Source of the DNA: Pseudomonas entomophila
Lineage (GTDB): Bacteria; Pseudomonadota; Gammaproteobacteria; Pseudomonadales; Pseudomonadaceae
DNA length: 64,000 nucleotides
Assembly (NCBI RefSeq): GCF_018417595.1
Contig: NZ_CP070982.1
Location: 5,259,001-5,323,000, forward strand
Direction of reading: 5' to 3'
The notes beneath the pieces are model-generated. The model had not been told where the DNA came from. It ran no database searches and saw only the letters and a program-made list of their open reading frames with translations. This document shows, in pieces, positions 17,594-26,696 of this stretch. The position numbers and the translations under genes are program-made. Position 1 is the first letter of the stretch, and each line of letters opens with the position of its first letter.

Positions 17594-17630
17594 ATGGGCG
17601 AACCGGTAATCATCGGTTCGCCCATGTCTA
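17594..17630. terminator. Hairpin between convergent genes
   Basis: Perfect 12-bp stem ATGGGCGAACCG / CGGTTCGCCCAT with an 8-base loop, 10 bp after the orphan stop and before the SDR stop. The following sequence is only moderately T-rich, so it may act as a weak bidirectional terminator. Confidence 0.5.
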
Positions 17631-17639
17631 TTCCTTGTA

Positions 17640-18404
17640 TTACTCGGTCGACCGGTGGATCGAGAACCCAGCCCAGTCCTGGCTCACCGGCATCAGCTCG
17701 AGGCTGTTGATGTTGATGTGCGCCGGCTGGTTGAGGATCCAGAAGATGGTCTCGGCGATGTCCTGCGGCTGGATCGGGTCAGCCCCGGCGTAGGTGGCAT
17801 CGTACTTCGCCTGGTCACCACCAAAGCGTACCAGCGAGAACTCGCTCTCGCACAACCCCGGCTCGATATTGCTCACCCGCACACCGGTACCGCGCAGATC
17901 GCAGCGCAGGCTCAACGAGAACTGCCCGACGAAGGCCTTGGTGCCGCCATATACGTTGGCGCCCGGGTACGGATAGTTGCCCGCCACCGAACCGACGTTG
18001 AGAATCGACGCCCCACGCCCGTGGGCGATCAGCCGTGGCAGCAGCAGGCGGGTGGTGTACATCAGGCCCTTGATGTTGGTGTCGACCATGGTTTCCCAGT
18101 CGTCCAGGCTGCAGTTCTGCGCGGCATCCACACCCAGCGCCAGGCCCGCGTTGTTGACCAGGCCCTGGAGCTTGTCGAAGCTCGGCGGCAGGCTGGCGAT
18201 GGCCGCCTCCATCGCCCGGCGATCCCGTACATCGACCACCAGGCCATGCACCTCGGTCTTAGCCGACAGTTCGGCGCACAGCGCGTCCAGGCGCTCCTGG
18301 CGACGGCCGGTCAGCACCAGCTTCCAGCCGGCATCGGCGAAACGGCGGGCGGTGGCCTCACCGAAACCGGAAGTCGCGCCAGTGATGAATACGGTGGACG
18401 TCAT
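17640..18404 (-). CDS. Short-chain dehydrogenase/reductase (YdfG-like)
   Basis: 254-residue classical SDR. The NADP-binding motif TGATSGFG is near the N-terminus with the downstream GRR that favours NADP(H). NNAG is near residue 90, a catalytic Ser in NVGSVAG, and YGGTK carries the YxxxK pair. It resembles the YdfG group of serine/3-hydroxy acid dehydrogenases and malonic-semialdehyde reductases (LFITGATSGFGEATARRF type start). The ATG at 18404 has AAGGAG upstream; the frame extends to 18455 without a better site. The true substrate is not defined. Confidence 0.83.
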   Translation of the reverse strand: MTSTVFITGATSGFGEATARRFADAGWKLVLTGRRQERLDALCAELSAKTEVHGLVVDVRDRRAMEAAIASLPPSFDKLQGLVNNAGLALGVDAAQNCSLDDWETMVDTNIKGLMYTTRLLLPRLIAHGRGASILNVGSVAGNYPYPGANVYGGTKAFVGQFSLSLRCDLRGTGVRVSNIEPGLCESEFSLVRFGGDQAKYDATYAGADPIQPQDIAETIFWILNQPAHININSLELMPVSQDWAGFSIHRSTE

Positions 18405-18968
18405 GCTCTTCTCCTTGGGGTGTGATCGGCAGGTTTTGCAGCATGCCCGGCGCAAGCGTTGTCGACAACCGTTTCAGCAGCTGGTCAAAAAACGAACAAC
18501 ACCGTGAAAGGCCTGTAATAGCGGGCTTCCGTCAGGCTATGCGCATCTTATCCACAAGGCTTTCCCCACAGATTGGGGGCAACTCGTCGGACGAAGGGAA
18601 CCAAATGGATGGAAAAGGTCCTGTGGACATCTCCCTATGATGGCGCAACGCTTTCAATTCTGCCGTCTACAGCAGTCTGTCCAAGGGTTTTTCACAGAGT
18701 TATCCACAGAAATGCATGGCGCTTGCCTTCCGCTTCGGACGAGCAGAAAAGTGCAATGAAATCATGCACAACCTTGATTTGATCAAAAAACAGACAAGCA
18801 TTTGCAGGCCACGAAAATAAAGGGCTTGAGCGAGGTGCCACCATGTTTTCCACAGGCGGTTCCACACAATCCGTGGAAAGTTTTCAGCTTGTGCAAACAA
18901 GGGTTTGCGCTGGGATTGTGGAGTGTTTCAAGAAAGATATGCGACAAGTTGTCCACATCCATCAAACG
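18405..18968. other. Gene-free region with a cluster of DnaA-box-like sites
   Basis: No credible gene is seen in these ~560 bp, which are markedly more AT-rich than the flanks. Perfect TTATCCACA occurs at 18548-18556 and 18700-18708. Relaxed matches (TT-A/T-TNCACA or one mismatch) are at 18688-18696, 18846-18854 and 18949-18957, all on the plus strand. A weaker copy lies at 18622-18630 on the minus strand. A TTGATTTGATCAA palindrome is at 18774-18786. The SDR promoter presumably lies at the left end. Confidence 0.6.
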
Positions 18969-19023
18969 CATCGCGGGGCAAGCCCGCTCCCACGACCTGT
19001 GGGAGCGGGCTTGCCCCGCGATG
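18969..19023. repeat. REP pair with 5-bp spacer
   Basis: Arms CATCGCGGGGCAAGCCCGCT.. (18969-18993) and its exact complement (18999-19023), core GCAAGCCCGC. It lies 15 bp after the livF stop and probably marks the 3' end of the liv transcript. Confidence 0.85.
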
Positions 19024-19038
19024 TCTGCACAATGTGAT

Positions 19039-19755
19039 TCAGTGCCCGCCCAGATAGGCGTTACGCACCTCCTCATTGACCAACAACTCCTGCCCCGTCC
19101 CGGTCATGCGAATCTGCCCGTTGACCATCACGTACGCCCGGTCCGACAGCTTCAGCGCATGGTTGGCGTTCTGCTCCACCAGGAAGATGGTCATCCCCGT
19201 CTGCGCAAGCTCGCGCAGCGTGGCGAAGATCTGCTTGACCACGATAGGCGCCAACCCCAGCGACGGTTCATCGAGCAACAGCAGCTTGGGCCGGCTCATC
19301 AGCGCCCGGGCGATGGCGAGCATCTGCTGCTCGCCCCCGGACATGGTCATGGCGCGCTGGTTGCGCCGCTCCTTAAGGCGCGGGAACAGTTCGTACATGC
19401 GCTGCATGTCTTCGGCGGCATGCTGGTCGCCGATGGGGATGGTGCCCATCATCAGGTTCTCCTCGACGGTCATGTCGGGGAATACCCGGCGCCCTTCCGG
19501 CGACTGGGCGATACCGTTGGAGGCAATGTAGTGCGACGACTTGCGGGTGATGTCGGTGCCGCGATAGATGATATGCCCCGACGCCGCCCGCGGCTGGCCG
19601 AAGATCGACATCAGCAGCGTGGACTTGCCCGCGCCGTTGGCGCCGATCAGGCTCACCGTCTCGCCTTCGTTGATGTGCATCGAGACTTTCTTCAGGGCCT
19701 GGATCGGCCCGTAGAACACGTCCAGGTCCTTCAGTTCGAGAATGGGTGCACTCAT
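19039..19755 (-). CDS. livF: Branched-chain amino acid ABC transporter ATPase LivF
   Basis: 238-residue ABC ATPase of the Leu/Ile/Val importer. Walker A GANGAGKST, signature MSGGEQQM, Walker B LLLLDEPSLGLAP and the LivF-typical switch Gln in FLVEQNANHAL are all present. It overlaps the upstream livG stop by 4 bp, so livG and livF are translationally coupled. Last gene of livKHMGF. Confidence 0.95.
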   Translation of the reverse strand: MSAPILELKDLDVFYGPIQALKKVSMHINEGETVSLIGANGAGKSTLLMSIFGQPRAASGHIIYRGTDITRKSSHYIASNGIAQSPEGRRVFPDMTVEENLMMGTIPIGDQHAAEDMQRMYELFPRLKERRNQRAMTMSGGEQQMLAIARALMSRPKLLLLDEPSLGLAPIVVKQIFATLRELAQTGMTIFLVEQNANHALKLSDRAYVMVNGQIRMTGTGQELLVNEEVRNAYLGGH

Positions 19756-20627
19756 ACCAGCTCCTCTTCGTCGGCACCCAGGTAGGCGGCGATCACCGTC
19801 GGGTTGTGGCGGATGTCCTGCGGCGCGCCTTCGGCGATCACGTTGCCGTGGTCGAGCACGACGATGTGGTCGGAAATGCTCATGACCATGCCCATGTCGT
19901 GCTCGATCAGCACCACGGTGATGTCATGCTCGTCGCGCAGCACGCGGATCATGCGGCTCAGGGCCTCGGTTTCCTGCGGGTTGAGGCCCGCGGCCGGCTC
20001 GTCCAGGCAGATGATCTTCGGCCGCGTGCACATGGCCCGGGCGATTTCCAGGCGGCGCTGCTGGCCATACGAAAGCTCACCGGCCAGGCGGTTGGCGCAG
20101 TCGACCAGGTCGACCACCTCCAGCCAGTAGAAGGCATGATCCAGCGCGTCGCTCTCGGCCTGGCGATAGGCTTTGGTGTTGAGCACCCCGGCCAGCAGGT
20201 TGCGGTTGACCCACATGTGCTGGGCCACCAGCAGGTTCTCCACCACGGACATTTCCCTGAACAGGCGAATGTTCTGGAACGTCCGCGCCAGCCCGGCGCG
20301 GTTGACCAGGTGGGTGCCGCCGAACATCTTGTAGTACATGCGGTTGGCAAAGCGCGCAGGCGAGACGAAGTCGGCCGGTTGGAAGCGCTCGCCCAGCAGT
20401 TGGATGACGTTGGTGCTGCTGCCGCGCACGTTCAGCTCGATGCGCCCGCCGCTGGCTTTGTAGAAGCCGGTCAGGCAGTTGAACACGGTGGTCTTGCCGG
20501 CGCCGTTGGGGCCGATCAGAGCGAAGATCTGGTTGCGCTTCACTTTCAGGCTGACATCGCTAAGCGCCTTGATCCCACCGAACTGCATCATCAGGTTGTC
20601 GACCGACAGAATGATATCGTCGCTCAT
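19752..20627 (-). CDS. livG: Branched-chain amino acid ABC transporter ATPase LivG
   Basis: 291-residue ABC ATPase. Walker A GPNGAGKTT, a long LivG-type insertion after it (residues ~60-130, with VNRAGLARTFQNIRLF), signature LSYGQQRRLEIARAM, Walker B IICLDEPAAGLNP and the switch His in VVLIEHDMGMVMSI. It overlaps livM by 4 bp upstream and livF downstream. Confidence 0.95.
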   Translation of the reverse strand: MSDDIILSVDNLMMQFGGIKALSDVSLKVKRNQIFALIGPNGAGKTTVFNCLTGFYKASGGRIELNVRGSSTNVIQLLGERFQPADFVSPARFANRMYYKMFGGTHLVNRAGLARTFQNIRLFREMSVVENLLVAQHMWVNRNLLAGVLNTKAYRQAESDALDHAFYWLEVVDLVDCANRLAGELSYGQQRRLEIARAMCTRPKIICLDEPAAGLNPQETEALSRMIRVLRDEHDITVVLIEHDMGMVMSISDHIVVLDHGNVIAEGAPQDIRHNPTVIAAYLGADEEELV

Positions 20628-21925
20628 GGCGCCACTCCTTTACGCGGGACCACGCCGGTACGGCTGATACGGATCAGCCCGCGCGGTCGCCAGATCATCA
20701 TCAGCACCATCAGCACACCAAACAGCAGCACCCGGTACTCGGAGAAGCTGCGCAGCAGCTCCGGCGCCACGGTCAGCACGAAGGCCGCGATCACCACGCC
20801 CACGGTCGAGCCCATGCCGCCCAGCACGACGATAGCCAGGATCAGCGCCGACTCGAAGAAGGTGAACGACGACGGGTTGACGAAACCCTGGTAAGACGCG
20901 AAGAACACGCCCGCCAGGCCGGCAGTGGATGCACCAAGGGTGAACGCCGAGAGCTTGACCAGCACATGGTTCAGGCCCATGGAGCGGCAGGCGATCTCGT
21001 CTTCACGCAGTGCTTCCCAGGCGCGGCCCACTGGCATGCGGGTCAGCCGGTGCTTGATGTACAACACCGCCAGCACCACCAGGAACAGCACGACATAGAT
21101 GAACACGAACTTGAGGTTGGCGTTGTACTCGAAGCCGAAGAACTCGTGGATCGGCACGCCACCGTCTTTGGCCCGGCGGCCGAACTCCAGGCCCATGAAG
21201 GTCGGCGACGGCACCGGCATGCCATTCGGGCCACCGGTGAACGACAACCAGTTGTTCAGCACCAGGCGAATGATCTCACCGAAGCCCAGGGTGACGATGG
21301 CCAGGTAGTCGCCGTGCATTCGCAATACCGGGAAACCGAGGATGCACCCCGCCAGCGCCGCAGCAATCGCCGCCAGCGGCAGCACGCTCCAGAAACCCAG
21401 GCCGAGATACTGGTAGCCCAGCGCCAGGCCGTAGGCGCCGATGGCGTAGAAGGCCACGTAGCCCAGGTCGAGCAGGCCGGCCAGACCGACCACGATATTC
21501 AGCCCCAAGCCCAACAACACGTAGATCAACCCGAGGATGACCACCGTCAGCAAGTACTTGTTGGCGAACACCGGGAACACGATGGCGATCACGATCAGCG
21601 CCGGGATGATGTAGCGCAACCGCGACTTGTAGTCCGGCGCCAGCACATGCACGCCCGAGCCACCGCTGTCGAAGCCCTGCAGCATGCGCAGGCCGGTGCC
21701 GGTCTGCAGGAACAGGCTGAGCAGGAAGCGCCCGACCATCACCCCGCCGACCAGCCAGGCGACACGGGCGGGCTCGGCGTTGAAGCTGTAGCCGTCGAGC
21801 ACCACGCCGACGACCGGGCCAAACACGATAAGGGCCAGCAAGCCGGCGACGATGGTCTCCAGCAGGCTGCGTTTGAGGTCGAAACCCTTGGTTTCGGGTA
21901 CAGAGGCAGTTTTGGCAGAGGACAT
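20624..21925 (-). CDS. livM: Branched-chain amino acid ABC transporter permease LivM
   Basis: About 433 residues, larger than typical LivM because of ~110 N-terminal residues with extra hydrophobic segments before the conserved core (YVLLGLGLNIVVGLAGLLDL). The conserved FTGGPNG loop, the coupling loop GRAWEALREDEIACRSMGLN and LGGMGSTVGVVIAAF are present. The ATG at 21925 is taken because AAGGTGA precedes it; a GTG at 21931 that overlaps the livH stop (GTGA) is equally possible. Confidence 0.93.
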   Translation of the reverse strand: MSSAKTASVPETKGFDLKRSLLETIVAGLLALIVFGPVVGVVLDGYSFNAEPARVAWLVGGVMVGRFLLSLFLQTGTGLRMLQGFDSGGSGVHVLAPDYKSRLRYIIPALIVIAIVFPVFANKYLLTVVILGLIYVLLGLGLNIVVGLAGLLDLGYVAFYAIGAYGLALGYQYLGLGFWSVLPLAAIAAALAGCILGFPVLRMHGDYLAIVTLGFGEIIRLVLNNWLSFTGGPNGMPVPSPTFMGLEFGRRAKDGGVPIHEFFGFEYNANLKFVFIYVVLFLVVLAVLYIKHRLTRMPVGRAWEALREDEIACRSMGLNHVLVKLSAFTLGASTAGLAGVFFASYQGFVNPSSFTFFESALILAIVVLGGMGSTVGVVIAAFVLTVAPELLRSFSEYRVLLFGVLMVLMMIWRPRGLIRISRTGVVPRKGVAP

Positions 21926-21927
21926 GT

Positions 21928-22842
21928 TCACACCTTAGCCACGAGCGGGCGACCCAGCAGGCCTTGCGGACGGAAGATAAGGATCATCACCAGCAGCGAG
22001 AAGCTGAACACATCCTTGTAGTCGGAGTTGATCAAACCGGAGAACAGCGATTCGGAGATGCCCAGGATGATCCCGCCGAGCATCGCGCCCGGCAGCGAGC
22101 CGATCCCCCCGAGCACCGCGGCGGTGAACGCCTTGATGCCGATGATGAAGCCGGCGTAGAAGTCAAAGGTGCCGTAGTTCATGGTGATCAGCACGCCGGC
22201 CAGCGCCGCCATCACCGCGCCGATGACGAACACGTAGGAGATCACCCGGTCGGTGTTGATCCCCAGGATCGAGGCCATCTTGCGGTCCTGTTGCGTGGCG
22301 CGGCACATGCGGCCGAGCTTGGTGTACTTGATCACGTAGGTGAGCAGGCCCATGCCGACGAACGCGGCCACCAGGATGAAGATCTTGGTGTAGGTGAGTT
22401 GCACGAAACCACTGCCCACCTCGACGCGCCAGGCGCCTTCGAGCAGGGTCGGTACACCTTGCTGGCGCGCGCCCTGGCTGATCTGCGCATAGTTCTGCAG
22501 GATCAGCGAGATACCAATGGCACTGATCAGCGGCGCCAGGCGGGTGGAGTTGCGCAGGGGCTTGTAGGCGATGCGCTCGATGGTGAAGCCATAGACGCCG
22601 GTGACGACCACGGTGAACAACAGCGTGCCCAGCATCAGCAGGGGGAAGGACTCGACGCCGAAGTAAGCCAGCAATGCCAGGCTGATCGCCGCGAGGTACG
22701 CGGAGATCATGTACACCTCGCCGTGCGCGAAGTTGATCATGCCGATGATGCCATAGACCATTGTGTAGCCGATGGCGATCAGGCCATAGACCGACCCGAG
22801 GGTCAGGCCGTTGACCAGTTGCTGCAGGAAAATACCATCCAT
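21928..22842 (-). CDS. livH: Branched-chain amino acid ABC transporter permease LivH
   Basis: 304-residue inner-membrane permease with eight hydrophobic segments. Starts MDGIFLQQLVNGLTLGSVYG, with GMINFAHGEVYMISAY, GRMCRATQQDRKMASILGIN (ATPase-contact loop) and VLGGIGSLPGAMLGGI, all standard LivH blocks. It lies 157 bp after livK and overlaps livM start by a few bases. Confidence 0.95.
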   Translation of the reverse strand: MDGIFLQQLVNGLTLGSVYGLIAIGYTMVYGIIGMINFAHGEVYMISAYLAAISLALLAYFGVESFPLLMLGTLLFTVVVTGVYGFTIERIAYKPLRNSTRLAPLISAIGISLILQNYAQISQGARQQGVPTLLEGAWRVEVGSGFVQLTYTKIFILVAAFVGMGLLTYVIKYTKLGRMCRATQQDRKMASILGINTDRVISYVFVIGAVMAALAGVLITMNYGTFDFYAGFIIGIKAFTAAVLGGIGSLPGAMLGGIILGISESLFSGLINSDYKDVFSFSLLVMILIFRPQGLLGRPLVAKV

Positions 22843-22999
22843 AACGCAATCTCACCTGATTGAGATTGCACGAGCGCCGACCACGGCAGGCCACGGATGA
22901 AGCGGCCCTCGCAGCGCAGAACTGTGCAGATCTACGGATAAAGACGGGTACCGCGGGGCAGCGGCCCGGGCGCACAGGCGCCCAGGCCGGATGCCGTTG

Positions 23000-24136
23000 T
23001 TATTTTTGTTTTTCCAGCTGGTGGTACTTGCCGTCCTTGTCCCACTGGTAGACCACATAGTCCGATACCGTCAGGTCACCCTTGCTGTCCCACTTCTTCT
23101 CGCCCATGACGGTCTTGACCGGGTTGGCCTTGAGCCACTTGGCGGCGTCCTCGCCCTTGTTCGACTTGGCGCCGTTGAACGCGGCGGCCAGGGCCTGTAC
23201 CGAGGCGTAGGCGTACAGGGTGTAGCCTTCGGGCTCGGTACCGGACTTGCGGAACTCTTCCACCACCGCCTTGCTGTCAGGCAGCAGGCGCGGGTCGGCA
23301 CCGAAGGTCATGTACACGCCGTCGACGTACTGGGCGCCGCCCGCAGTGGCTACCAGTTCGTCGGTGACGATGCCGTCGTCGGACATGAACTTGACGTCCT
23401 TCAGGCCCTGCTCGCGCAGCTGGCGCACCAGCGGGCCGGCTTCCGGGTGCAGGCCGCCAAAGTAGACGACGTCGGCACCGGCGGCGCGGATCTTGGTGAC
23501 CACGGCGCTGAAGTCCTTCTCGCCACGGGTCAGGCCTTCGTACAGCACCGGCGTGACACCGCGTTTGGTCAGCTGCGCCTTGGTCGCATCGGCCAGGCCC
23601 TGGCCGTAGGTGTCCTTGTCGTGCAGCACCGCCACTTTCTTGCCCTTGAGCACGTCGACGATGTAGTCGCCGGCGACGATGCCCTGCTGGTCGTCGCGGC
23701 CGCACATGCGGAACATCGCGCCCAGACCGCGCTCGGTGACCTGCGGGTTGGTCGAGCCCGGGGTGATGGCGATCACGCCGGCTTCGTCGTACACCTCGGA
23801 GGCGGGGATGGTGTTGGAGGAGCAGAAGTGACCGACCACGCCGATGACCTTGTCCTGGTCGACCAGGCGGTTGGCCACGGCCACGGCCTGCTTGGGTTCA
23901 CAGGCGTCATCGCCCTTGACCAGAATGATCTTCTCGCCGTTCACCCCTCCGGCGGCGTTGATCTTGTCGGCTGCCGCCTGGGCACCTTTCATGTACTGCT
24001 CGCCAAACGCTGCGTTGGCCCCGGTCATGGGGCCCGCGACGCCGATCTTGACGTCGGCCTGAACATACGAAGAAACACCCAGTGCCGTGGCCACGGCCAG
24101 TGCCAGGAAACCTTTCTTGTAAAACGTCTGCGACAT
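23000..24136 (-). CDS. livK: Periplasmic branched-chain amino acid-binding protein LivK/BraC
   Basis: 378-residue precursor with a signal peptide (YKKGFLALAVATALGVSSYVQA) followed by mature DVKIGVAGPMTGANAAFGEQ. This is the type I periplasmic-binding fold that delivers Leu/Ile/Val to LivHM. Two cysteines in the CEPKQAVAVANRL region and HFCSSNTIPAS match BraC. First gene of livKHMGF. The ATG at 24136 has AGGAG. A consensus sigma54 promoter lies about 60-75 bp upstream. Confidence 0.95.
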   Translation of the reverse strand: MSQTFYKKGFLALAVATALGVSSYVQADVKIGVAGPMTGANAAFGEQYMKGAQAAADKINAAGGVNGEKIILVKGDDACEPKQAVAVANRLVDQDKVIGVVGHFCSSNTIPASEVYDEAGVIAITPGSTNPQVTERGLGAMFRMCGRDDQQGIVAGDYIVDVLKGKKVAVLHDKDTYGQGLADATKAQLTKRGVTPVLYEGLTRGEKDFSAVVTKIRAAGADVVYFGGLHPEAGPLVRQLREQGLKDVKFMSDDGIVTDELVATAGGAQYVDGVYMTFGADPRLLPDSKAVVEEFRKSGTEPEGYTLYAYASVQALAAAFNGAKSNKGEDAAKWLKANPVKTVMGEKKWDSKGDLTVSDYVVYQWDKDGKYHQLEKQK

Positions 24137-24197
24137 GAGGTGGTGCTCCTAGAGTATTTTTTTGGTTGGCACTACAACTTCTCAGCCCTGTGCTCCG

Positions 24198-24213
24198 AGC
24201 AAGGGCCGTGCCA
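24198..24213 (-). promoter_or_regulatory. Sigma54 (RpoN) promoter of livK
   Basis: Minus strand reads TGGCACGGCCCTTGCT, an exact match to TGGCACG-N4-TTGCW with the -24 GG and -12 GC correctly spaced. Transcription would begin near 24187, about 50 bases before the livK ATG. Confidence 0.8.
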
Positions 24214-24414
24214 GTGGTTTTGTCTTCCGGGAAAACACGCGAAGGGGTGTTGTGACAGGCGACCGACGGCCTTTTCTTTATTGAGCGTGCAACCGTCTAC
24301 CTCGTAGCAAGCGCTACCGACACGCCTAGACAAGGAGCAACCTGCGAGCGCCATCATTGCAACCCTTGCGAGTGTTAACGTGCAACCGACCTGTAACAGC
24401 GGACGTCACCGAAG

Positions 24415-24431
24415 TGCACACCGCTGGTGCG
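24415..24431. promoter_or_regulatory. NtrC-like enhancer site
   Basis: TGCACACCGCTGGTGCG resembles the NtrC site TGCAC-N7-GTGCA (differs at the last base and in the centre). It lies about 230 bp upstream of the predicted sigma54 transcription start. Confidence 0.4.
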
Positions 24432-24505
24432 CGACTGCTACAGGGGGCACCGTTTAAAGGCTAGCCGGTGCACGGAAAAACACCTGCTTTGGCCAGGCCA
24501 TCCTC

Positions 24506-24568
24506 TTCGCGGGCAAGCCCGCCCCCACAGGAGCGCAGCCAGCCTGTAGGAGCGGGTTTACCCGCGAA
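24506..24568. repeat. REP pair upstream of pncB
   Basis: Arms 24506-24530 and 24544-24568, cores GCGGGCAAGCCCGC and GCGGGTTTACCCGC, 75 bp before the pncB start; again between divergent genes. Confidence 0.8.
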
Positions 24569-24643
24569 GACGCCAGCACAGGCGCAACAACACCTCAAAG
24601 GCTGGCACAATAGCCACCATTCGACGCCCTGGAGCCCCACCTG

Positions 24644-25849
24644 ATGAGCGAGAGCGCATTCGCCGAGCGCATCGTGCACAACCTGCTCGACACCGACTTC
24701 TACAAGCTGACGATGATGCAGGCGGTGCTGCACAACTACCCGGACGCCGACGTCGAATGGGAATTCCGCTGCCGCAACGGCGAGGACCTGCGCCCCTACC
24801 TGGGCGAGATCCGCAACCAGCTCGAGCTGCTCAGCGAACTGACCCTGGAAGACGAGCAACTGGCCTTCCTCGAACGCATCAGCTTCCTCAAGCCCGACTT
24901 CCTGCGTTTCCTGCGCCTGTTCCGTTTCAACCTGCGCTACGTGCGCGTCGGCATCGAGCATGACCAGCTGTGCTTGCGCATCCGTGGCCCCTGGCTGCAC
25001 GTGATTCTCTTCGAAGTGCCGCTGCTGGCGATCATCAGCGAAGTACGCAACCGCCACCTGCACCCGCGCATGCGCCTCTCTGAAGCGCGCGACCAGCTGC
25101 ATCGCAAGTTCGACTGGTTGAGTGCCCATGCCAGCGACGACGAGCTGGCCCAGCTGCAGGTGGCCGACTTCGGCACCCGGCGGCGTTTCTCCAGCCGCGT
25201 CCAGGAAGAAGTGGTGCGCGTGCTGCGCGATGACTTCCCGGCCCGTTTCGTTGGTACCAGCAACGTCGACCTAGCATGGAAACTGGATATCAAGCCCCTG
25301 GGCACCATGGCCCACGAATGGGTCATGGCCCACCAGCAGCTCGGCCCGCGGCTGATCGACAGCCAGATCGCCGCGCTCGACTGCTGGGTGCGTGAATACC
25401 GCGGCCTGCTGGGCATCGCCCTGACCGACTGCATCACCATGGATGCGTTCCTGAAGGATTTCGACCTGTACTTCGCCAAGCTCTTCGATGGTTTGCGCCA
25501 CGACTCGGGCGAGCCGGTGGCCTGGGCCGAGAAGGCGATTGCCCACTACCAGAAGCTGGGCATCGACCCGATGACCAAGACCCTGGTGTTCTCCGATGGC
25601 CTGAACCTCACCCGCTCACTGGAAATTTTCCGTGCCCTGCGCGGGCGCATCAACGTCAGTTTCGGTATCGGCACCAACCTGACCTGCGACATCCCCGGTG
25701 TGGCGCCCATGAACATCGTGCTTAAAATGACCGACTGCAACGGCTCGCCGGTGGCGAAGATCTCCGACGAAGCCGCCAAGACCCAGTGCCGCGACGAGAA
25801 CTTCGTCACCTACCTGCGTCATGTCTTCAAAGTCCTTAGCAAGGAGTAA
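24644..25849 (+). CDS. pncB: Nicotinate phosphoribosyltransferase
   Basis: 401 residues, the enterobacterial-type length. It converts nicotinate and PRPP (with ATP) to nicotinate mononucleotide, the entry step of the Preiss-Handler NAD salvage route. Visible motifs are the N-terminal [18 protein letters not shown], the [15 protein letters not shown] block, [15 protein letters not shown] carrying the phosphorylated His, [12 protein letters not shown] and the phosphate-binding [10 protein letters not shown]. nadE follows after 3 bp, so the pair forms an NAD-recycling operon. Confidence 0.95.
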   Translation: MSESAFAERIVHNLLDTDFYKLTMMQAVLHNYPDADVEWEFRCRNGEDLRPYLGEIRNQLELLSELTLEDEQLAFLERISFLKPDFLRFLRLFRFNLRYVRVGIEHDQLCLRIRGPWLHVILFEVPLLAIISEVRNRHLHPRMRLSEARDQLHRKFDWLSAHASDDELAQLQVADFGTRRRFSSRVQEEVVRVLRDDFPARFVGTSNVDLAWKLDIKPLGTMAHEWVMAHQQLGPRLIDSQIAALDCWVREYRGLLGIALTDCITMDAFLKDFDLYFAKLFDGLRHDSGEPVAWAEKAIAHYQKLGIDPMTKTLVFSDGLNLTRSLEIFRALRGRINVSFGIGTNLTCDIPGVAPMNIVLKMTDCNGSPVAKISDEAAKTQCRDENFVTYLRHVFKVLSKE

Positions 25850-25852
25850 CCC

Positions 25853-26680
25853 ATGCAAGCCGTTCAGCAAGAGATTGCCCAGGCGCTCAAGGTGCAGCCG
25901 CCGTTCGAAGGCGCCGCCGCGCTCGAGCAGGAAGTCGCCCGGCGCGTGGCCTTCATCAAGGGGTGCCTGAATAACGCCCGGCTCAAGACCCTGGTGCTGG
26001 GCATCAGCGGCGGTGTCGATTCGCTGACCGCCGCCCTGCTCGCCCAGCGCGCCATCAACGAGCTGCGCAGCGAAACCGGCGACAAGGCCTACACCTTCAT
26101 CGCCGTGCGCCTGCCGTACCATGTACAGCACGACGAGCACGACGCCCAGGCCTGCCTGGAGGTGATCAAGCCCGACGAAGTGCACACCATCGACATCGCC
26201 CCGGCAGTGAAGGCCCTGGCCGCGGAAGTCAAGGAACTGAAGAACGGCTCGCCGACTTTGGTGGACTTCGTCGTCGGCAACATCAAGGCCCGCACCCGCA
26301 TGGTCGCCCAGTACACGGTCGCCGGCGCCCGCGCGGGCCTGGTGATCGGCACCGACCACGCCGCAGAGGCGGTGATGGGGTTCTTTACCAAATTCGGTGA
26401 TGGGGCTTGCGACCTGGCGCCGTTGAGCGGGCTGGTGAAGAACCAGGTGCGGGCGATTGCGCGCAGTTTCGGTGCGCCGGAATCGCTGGTGGAGAAGGTG
26501 CCGACCGCAGACCTCGAAGACCTCGAGCCTGGCAAGCCGGACGAAGCGTCCCACGGCGTGACCTACCAGCAGATCGATGCCTTCCTGCATGGCCAGTCGG
26601 TGAGCCAGGAGGCGTTTGACATCATCGTCGCCACCTACCGCAAGACCCAGCACAAGCGCGAGCTGCCGTTCGCGCCTTGA
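25853..26680 (+). CDS. nadE: Ammonia-dependent NAD+ synthetase
   Basis: 275 residues, the length of the ammonia-dependent enzyme without a glutaminase domain. The ATP-pyrophosphatase P-loop SGGVDS is at residues 52-57; later motifs are [20 protein letters not shown] and [20 protein letters not shown]. It performs the last step of NAD synthesis from nicotinate adenine dinucleotide. The ATG at 25853 has AAGGAG, 3 bp after the pncB stop. Confidence 0.95.
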   Translation: MQAVQQEIAQALKVQPPFEGAAALEQEVARRVAFIKGCLNNARLKTLVLGISGGVDSLTAALLAQRAINELRSETGDKAYTFIAVRLPYHVQHDEHDAQACLEVIKPDEVHTIDIAPAVKALAAEVKELKNGSPTLVDFVVGNIKARTRMVAQYTVAGARAGLVIGTDHAAEAVMGFFTKFGDGACDLAPLSGLVKNQVRAIARSFGAPESLVEKVPTADLEDLEPGKPDEASHGVTYQQIDAFLHGQSVSQEAFDIIVATYRKTQHKRELPFAP

Positions 26681-26696
26681 GCGGGCGCTAGAAGGA

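Larger units (their letters stand above)
24137..24505. other. livK-pncB divergent intergenic region
   Basis: No gene is supported here; a 61-codon minus-strand frame at 24172-24357 overlaps the promoter and has no ribosome site. The region holds the sigma54 promoter of livK (24198-24213), an NtrC-like dyad (24415-24431), several further GTGC/GCAC half-sites (24447-24473) and then a REP pair. Confidence 0.6.

Noticed and set aside
17311..17625. 104-codon antisense frame over the small orphan
   Set aside because: Starts inside the hairpin, with no ribosome site; the plus-strand frame looks more like a protein, though neither is certain.
18613..18648. 11-codon ORF (MDGKGPVDISL) with an upstream GAAGGGAA
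   Set aside because: Too short to judge, no downstream gene on the plus strand to lead, and it overlaps a DnaA-box-like site.
18774..18786. TTGATTTGATCAA as an ANR site
   Set aside because: The half-sites are separated by 3 bp rather than the required 4, and no target gene starts nearby.
18548..18957. oriC
   Set aside because: DnaA-box-like sites are present, but no origin-associated genes or AT-rich 13-mers were seen; treated as a separate DnaA-related hypothesis.
24172..24357. 61-codon minus frame upstream of livK
   Set aside because: Overlaps the sigma54 promoter and lacks a ribosome site; the lipobox-like start is coincidental.
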